NCBI GenBank assembly: GCA_937889015.1
Contig: CALARR010000361.1
Span: 1-64,000, forward strand
Length of the DNA stretch: 64,000 nucleotides
Direction: 5' to 3'
Source: an uncultured Planctomycetales bacterium
Lineage (GTDB): Bacteria; Planctomycetota; Planctomycetia; Pirellulales; Thermoguttaceae
The position numbers and the translations under genes were made by a program. Shown piece after piece: positions 61,940-64,000 of the stretch. Within the stretch, counting starts at the first letter, position 1, and each line of letters starts with the position of its first letter. Below the pieces are notes generated by a model. That model did not search any database. It saw nothing but the letters and a program-made list of their open reading frames with translations, and had not been told where the DNA came from.

Positions 61940-62302
61940 ATGGGGTTCCTGTTCGAGAACCTCGACGTGTACCAGAAGGCCGTGGACCTCGCCGATCAGG
62001 TTACGACGCTTACGGCGACCTTTCCCCGTGGCTACTACTTCCTCGCCGATCAACTCAATCGCGCATCCCTCTCGATCGCTACGAATCTGGCCGAGGGAAA
62101 TGGTCGCTTCACGAAGGCAGACCGCAAGAACTTCTTCGTGATTGCCCGCGGTTCAGCCCAGGAGTGCGTGCCGCTGCTGGAATTGGCTCGGCGCAAGGGT
62201 TTGATCGACGAGAATCCTCATGCCGCGTTCCGCGCACAGATCGAGACGATCGCCAAAATGATCAGCGGGCTGATCAACGGCCTTTCAAACCGACAGGTCT
62301 GA
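61940..62302 (+). CDS. Four-helix-bundle protein (S23/IVP family)
   Basis: From ATG 61940 the 120-residue product shows the family hallmarks: an N-terminal NLDVYQKAVDLADQV, then FPRGYYFLADQLNRASLSIATNLAEGNGR with the conserved SIATNLAEG, and a final helix. These proteins were first seen in intervening sequences of 23S rRNA genes; free-standing copies like this are common and are related to the Avd accessory protein of diversity-generating retroelements. No reverse transcriptase is nearby and it does not lie in rRNA. It is preceded by a set of inverted repeats. Function unknown, possibly nucleic-acid binding. Confidence 0.88.
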   Translation: MGFLFENLDVYQKAVDLADQVTTLTATFPRGYYFLADQLNRASLSIATNLAEGNGRFTKADRKNFFVIARGSAQECVPLLELARRKGLIDENPHAAFRAQIETIAKMISGLINGLSNRQV

Positions 62303-62372
62303 TCCGTGAGAGCTTTGGCGACTGCGTCGTCATCCGGCCTCCAGATCGTCGCAGGCTGGACCGATGCCGGCA

Positions 62373-62399
62373 GTCAGGCCCGGTCTTCGGGCAACTGAC
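62373..62399. terminator. Hairpin after the four-helix-bundle gene
   Basis: GTCAG (62373-62377) pairs with CTGAC (62395-62399), and the inner CCCG (62379-62382) with CGGG (62388-62391). It stands between convergent genes and could end transcription, but lacks a T tract. Confidence 0.4.
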
Positions 62400-62411
62400 G
62401 CACCACCTCAA

Positions 62412-62450
62412 CAAATCGCCGCAAACCCAAGCGGCGCAAGGGCGACCATG
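62412..62450 (+). repeat. Hairpin repeat family 2, copy 3 (partial)
   Basis: GCCGC (62418-62422) pairs with GCGGC (62431-62435), followed by GCAAGGGCGACCAT, which matches the corresponding part of copies 1 and 2 in 13 of 14 positions (against copy 1). The hairpin itself differs in sequence from the other copies but keeps the fold. Confidence 0.4.
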
Positions 62451-62476
62451 TCATAACGCCAGAACGGCTGACTGCA

Positions 62477-63184
62477 TCAGCGGATGGCCGGTGGTGACAG
62501 GGTGGCGAAGCCGAAGAAGAAGGTCACGATGGCGAGGCCTATAAGCAGAAGGCGTATGAGTGGCGGATCGCGTCGTGGAACCTCGGTATTCTCTTGCGGA
62601 GGAATGATTGGTGCGGCCCCGCACACTCGCATGATAACCAAAACCAAGAGGCTGATCGTCGTGTAGACAAAGCAGCCGATGGCAAACATGATTGCCAACC
62701 GAATGAGAGGCCAGCGGCCAAACGGGTCGGTGAAGAGGCCGATGTCAAACCACACGCTGACGCCGTGCGCATCGAGGCGAGCGTGTTTCGGGAAGATCGT
62801 GAAGTTGTGGGGATGCGCTCGTAGATAGGCTTCGGCACCGCCGAGGCCTAGCACGACGGCGACCGCCCCAGTGAGTTTGAGCACGCCGCCCAAGGTGAAC
62901 TGAAACCGCTTCAGCTTCTGGAGCCACTGCTCAACCGTGTATCCGACTGCCCCGACGAGGGCAAGCCACACAACAGCGTCATCAAGAAGAAGCCAGGGCA
63001 ACCAGTCACGATTCCAGCCGTCGTGCGACACGTTGTTAAATGGCACGGGCCAGCCATACATTGGATTGTGGATGGTCCAGACGTAGCGGGCCTGAAAGCA
63101 AAGGATGGCGAAGAACACCGCCAACATTGCAAGGCGCGTGGCCCAGTGCAAATGCTTCCAGAACCGACGTGGATGGAATGCCAT
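62477..63184 (-). CDS. Polytopic membrane protein of unknown function
   Basis: From ATG 63184 the 235-residue product has about five hydrophobic segments: AMLAVFFAILCFQARYVW (about 19-36), DDAVVWLALVGAVGY (67-81), LKLTGAVAVVLGLGG (102-116), RLAIMFAIGCFVYTTISLLVLVIM (162-186) and LIRLLLIGLAIVTFFFGFA (212-229). The basic start MAFHPRRFWKHLHWATR suggests the N-terminus is inside. No family was recognised. Codon use is less G/C-biased than in the neighbours. A hairpin and a family-2 repeat lie just beyond its stop. Confidence 0.65.
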   Translation of the reverse strand: MAFHPRRFWKHLHWATRLAMLAVFFAILCFQARYVWTIHNPMYGWPVPFNNVSHDGWNRDWLPWLLLDDAVVWLALVGAVGYTVEQWLQKLKRFQFTLGGVLKLTGAVAVVLGLGGAEAYLRAHPHNFTIFPKHARLDAHGVSVWFDIGLFTDPFGRWPLIRLAIMFAIGCFVYTTISLLVLVIMRVCGAAPIIPPQENTEVPRRDPPLIRLLLIGLAIVTFFFGFATLSPPAIR

Positions 63185-63773
63185 GCTTGCCGTGCCTGGG
63201 GCTTCTGAACACCGCTCACGCCATCGGACCGGTCCAGCGATGATTGTACCACGATTTATTGGAAAAGCGCAATGGGGGAACATCGTCTGGTTGGGAGAGC
63301 AGAGCCGTGGTCGTTGGTCTGCGGAGAAGCGACCGAACGATCTGGGGGGCACGCGCAGGGGCGGCCCACTACCGCTTGAGCGCGTTTCATAGCCGCTGGA
63401 CATTGTGCAGCACAAGCCCATGCGACTTTCGGCCACTGAGTGAACGGTCGCGCCAAGACCAGATGCACTTCGACGGCGAGACTTCTCCAGAGAGAATACG
63501 TCCAGAAAGTGGACTCATCCCTATCTGGCCCACAAGGATTTCCTGGATGAGTTGTTCTGCACCGTTCCACCGTGGGGCCGGGTAGTGCCTTGGGTGGCTT
63601 GACGGTGCCGACTGCCAGAAAATAGACTTCAAGCGGCCTGGAGAAGCCGGCAAGCTTCAGGGGCGAAAGTTCACCTGGCGTCCAGTCGCTTCGGCTTTCC
63701 CCTGGAATGCCTTCGCCGACAACATCGAAGGGCTTGTGTTCCGTGTCTTCCTAGCAAAGGAGTCGCCAAACCC
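63185..63773. other. Gene-free 589-bp region
   Basis: I see no ORF with family similarity on either strand between the membrane protein and the last gene. The open frames here are short or lack a ribosome-binding site. It may contain promoters of the two divergent genes or a decayed gene. Confidence 0.45.
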
Positions 63774-64000
63774 ATGCCACGCCACAACTCCCAGCAGGAA
63801 CCCTGCTGCCCCGAGTTCGATCCCGCTGCCTGGAACAACACAACCCTCGTCTGGAAGGACAAGCCCTTCATCACCGAGTCGATGCCCGTCTTCTTCCACA
63901 TCCCCTGGCCGCCGATGATCGGCCGGCTCATCGGACGCATGTGGGACAAGGTCCGCAAGGCGGACGCCGCGGCCGACGCCAAAGACATGCTGGTCCTGGC
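63774..64000 (+). CDS. GyrI-like small-molecule-binding protein, partial
   Basis: ATG 63774 is preceded by AAAGGAG (63756-63762), 11 bases away. The frame is open to the window end, giving 75 residues. The start MPRHNSQQEPCCPEFDPAAW and the following TLVWKDKPFI match a conserved family of about 160-190-residue bacterial proteins often annotated as hydrolase or GyrI-like. The Cys pair and the FDP-x2-W motif are conserved in that family. Function is not established. The gene is cut by the window edge. Confidence 0.72.
   Translation, partial: MPRHNSQQEPCCPEFDPAAWNNTTLVWKDKPFITESMPVFFHIPWPPMIGRLIGRMWDKVRKADAAADAKDMLVL

Noticed and set aside
61940..62302. Diversity-generating retroelement (Avd-like protein)
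   Set aside because: There is no reverse transcriptase or template/variable repeat pair in the window; the protein fits the free-standing S23/IVP group.
63185..63773. Possible decayed gene
   Set aside because: Short frames on both strands show no motif or common direction, so no call was made.

Overview
The window is high-GC bacterial chromosome and most resembles a member of the Planctomycetota (Pirellulales-like). The evidence is indirect but consistent: a murein-precursor cluster without ftsZ, ftsA, ftsW or ftsI; a small membrane protein starting with the NPYESP motif; a XylR-type regulator next to Tat-exported Gfo/Idh/MocA and sugar-isomerase genes; a DUF6786 protein; a GIDE-LemA fusion; and a PTS EIIA domain fused to a helix-turn-helix. 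No rRNA operon or taxonomic marker is present, so the assignment is inference.

Layout. 1-1713 is an insertion sequence with 15-bp perfect terminal inverted repeats and a transposase that needs a -1 frameshift at A_AAA_AAC. A MagIII/EndoIII-like glycosylase follows. 2764-11657 (minus strand) is the cluster murE-murF-mraY-murG-murC-murB-ftsQ. 12021-14181 holds an HTH-EIIA protein and lysA. 14343-21305 looks like a carbohydrate-catabolic island: DUF6786 protein, XylR-type regulator, Gfo/Idh oxidoreductase, TIM-barrel isomerase and enolase-superfamily protein. 21580-28214 holds GIDE-LemA and a minus-strand operon of aldo/keto reductase, glycoside-hydrolase-like and heparinase-like proteins. 28543-31426 is tdh-kbl plus an XRE-cupin regulator. 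31562-34990 is an exported FG-GAP/GH84-like protein. 36147-45104 holds genome-maintenance genes (exonuclease-BRCT, an enlarged ligA, uvrA) with a detached murD. Then come a CocE-type hydrolase, ppdK, a CPBP protease, a Wzz-like protein, an isomerase, trpF, ahcY and a DUF1015 protein. 58320-61395 is a chromosome-partition locus, parA-parB with three parS-like sites. tRNA-Pro(UGG), a four-helix-bundle (S23/IVP-like) gene, a membrane protein and a gene cut by the window edge complete it.

The most interesting signal is an 81-bp palindromic repeat present four times (5950-6030, 16876-16956, 20097-20177, 20178-20258). It is exactly 27 codons long. It is read in the same strand and frame in two unrelated genes, twice in tandem in the middle of an enolase-superfamily protein, and it covers the likely start codon of murC. 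This behaviour resembles the protein-invading palindromic elements (RPE) of Rickettsia. A second, hairpin-containing repeat family (40234-40284, 58451-58501, 62412-62450) is more diverged. Other points are a LigA with a duplicated helix-hairpin-helix module and several palindromes at promoters.
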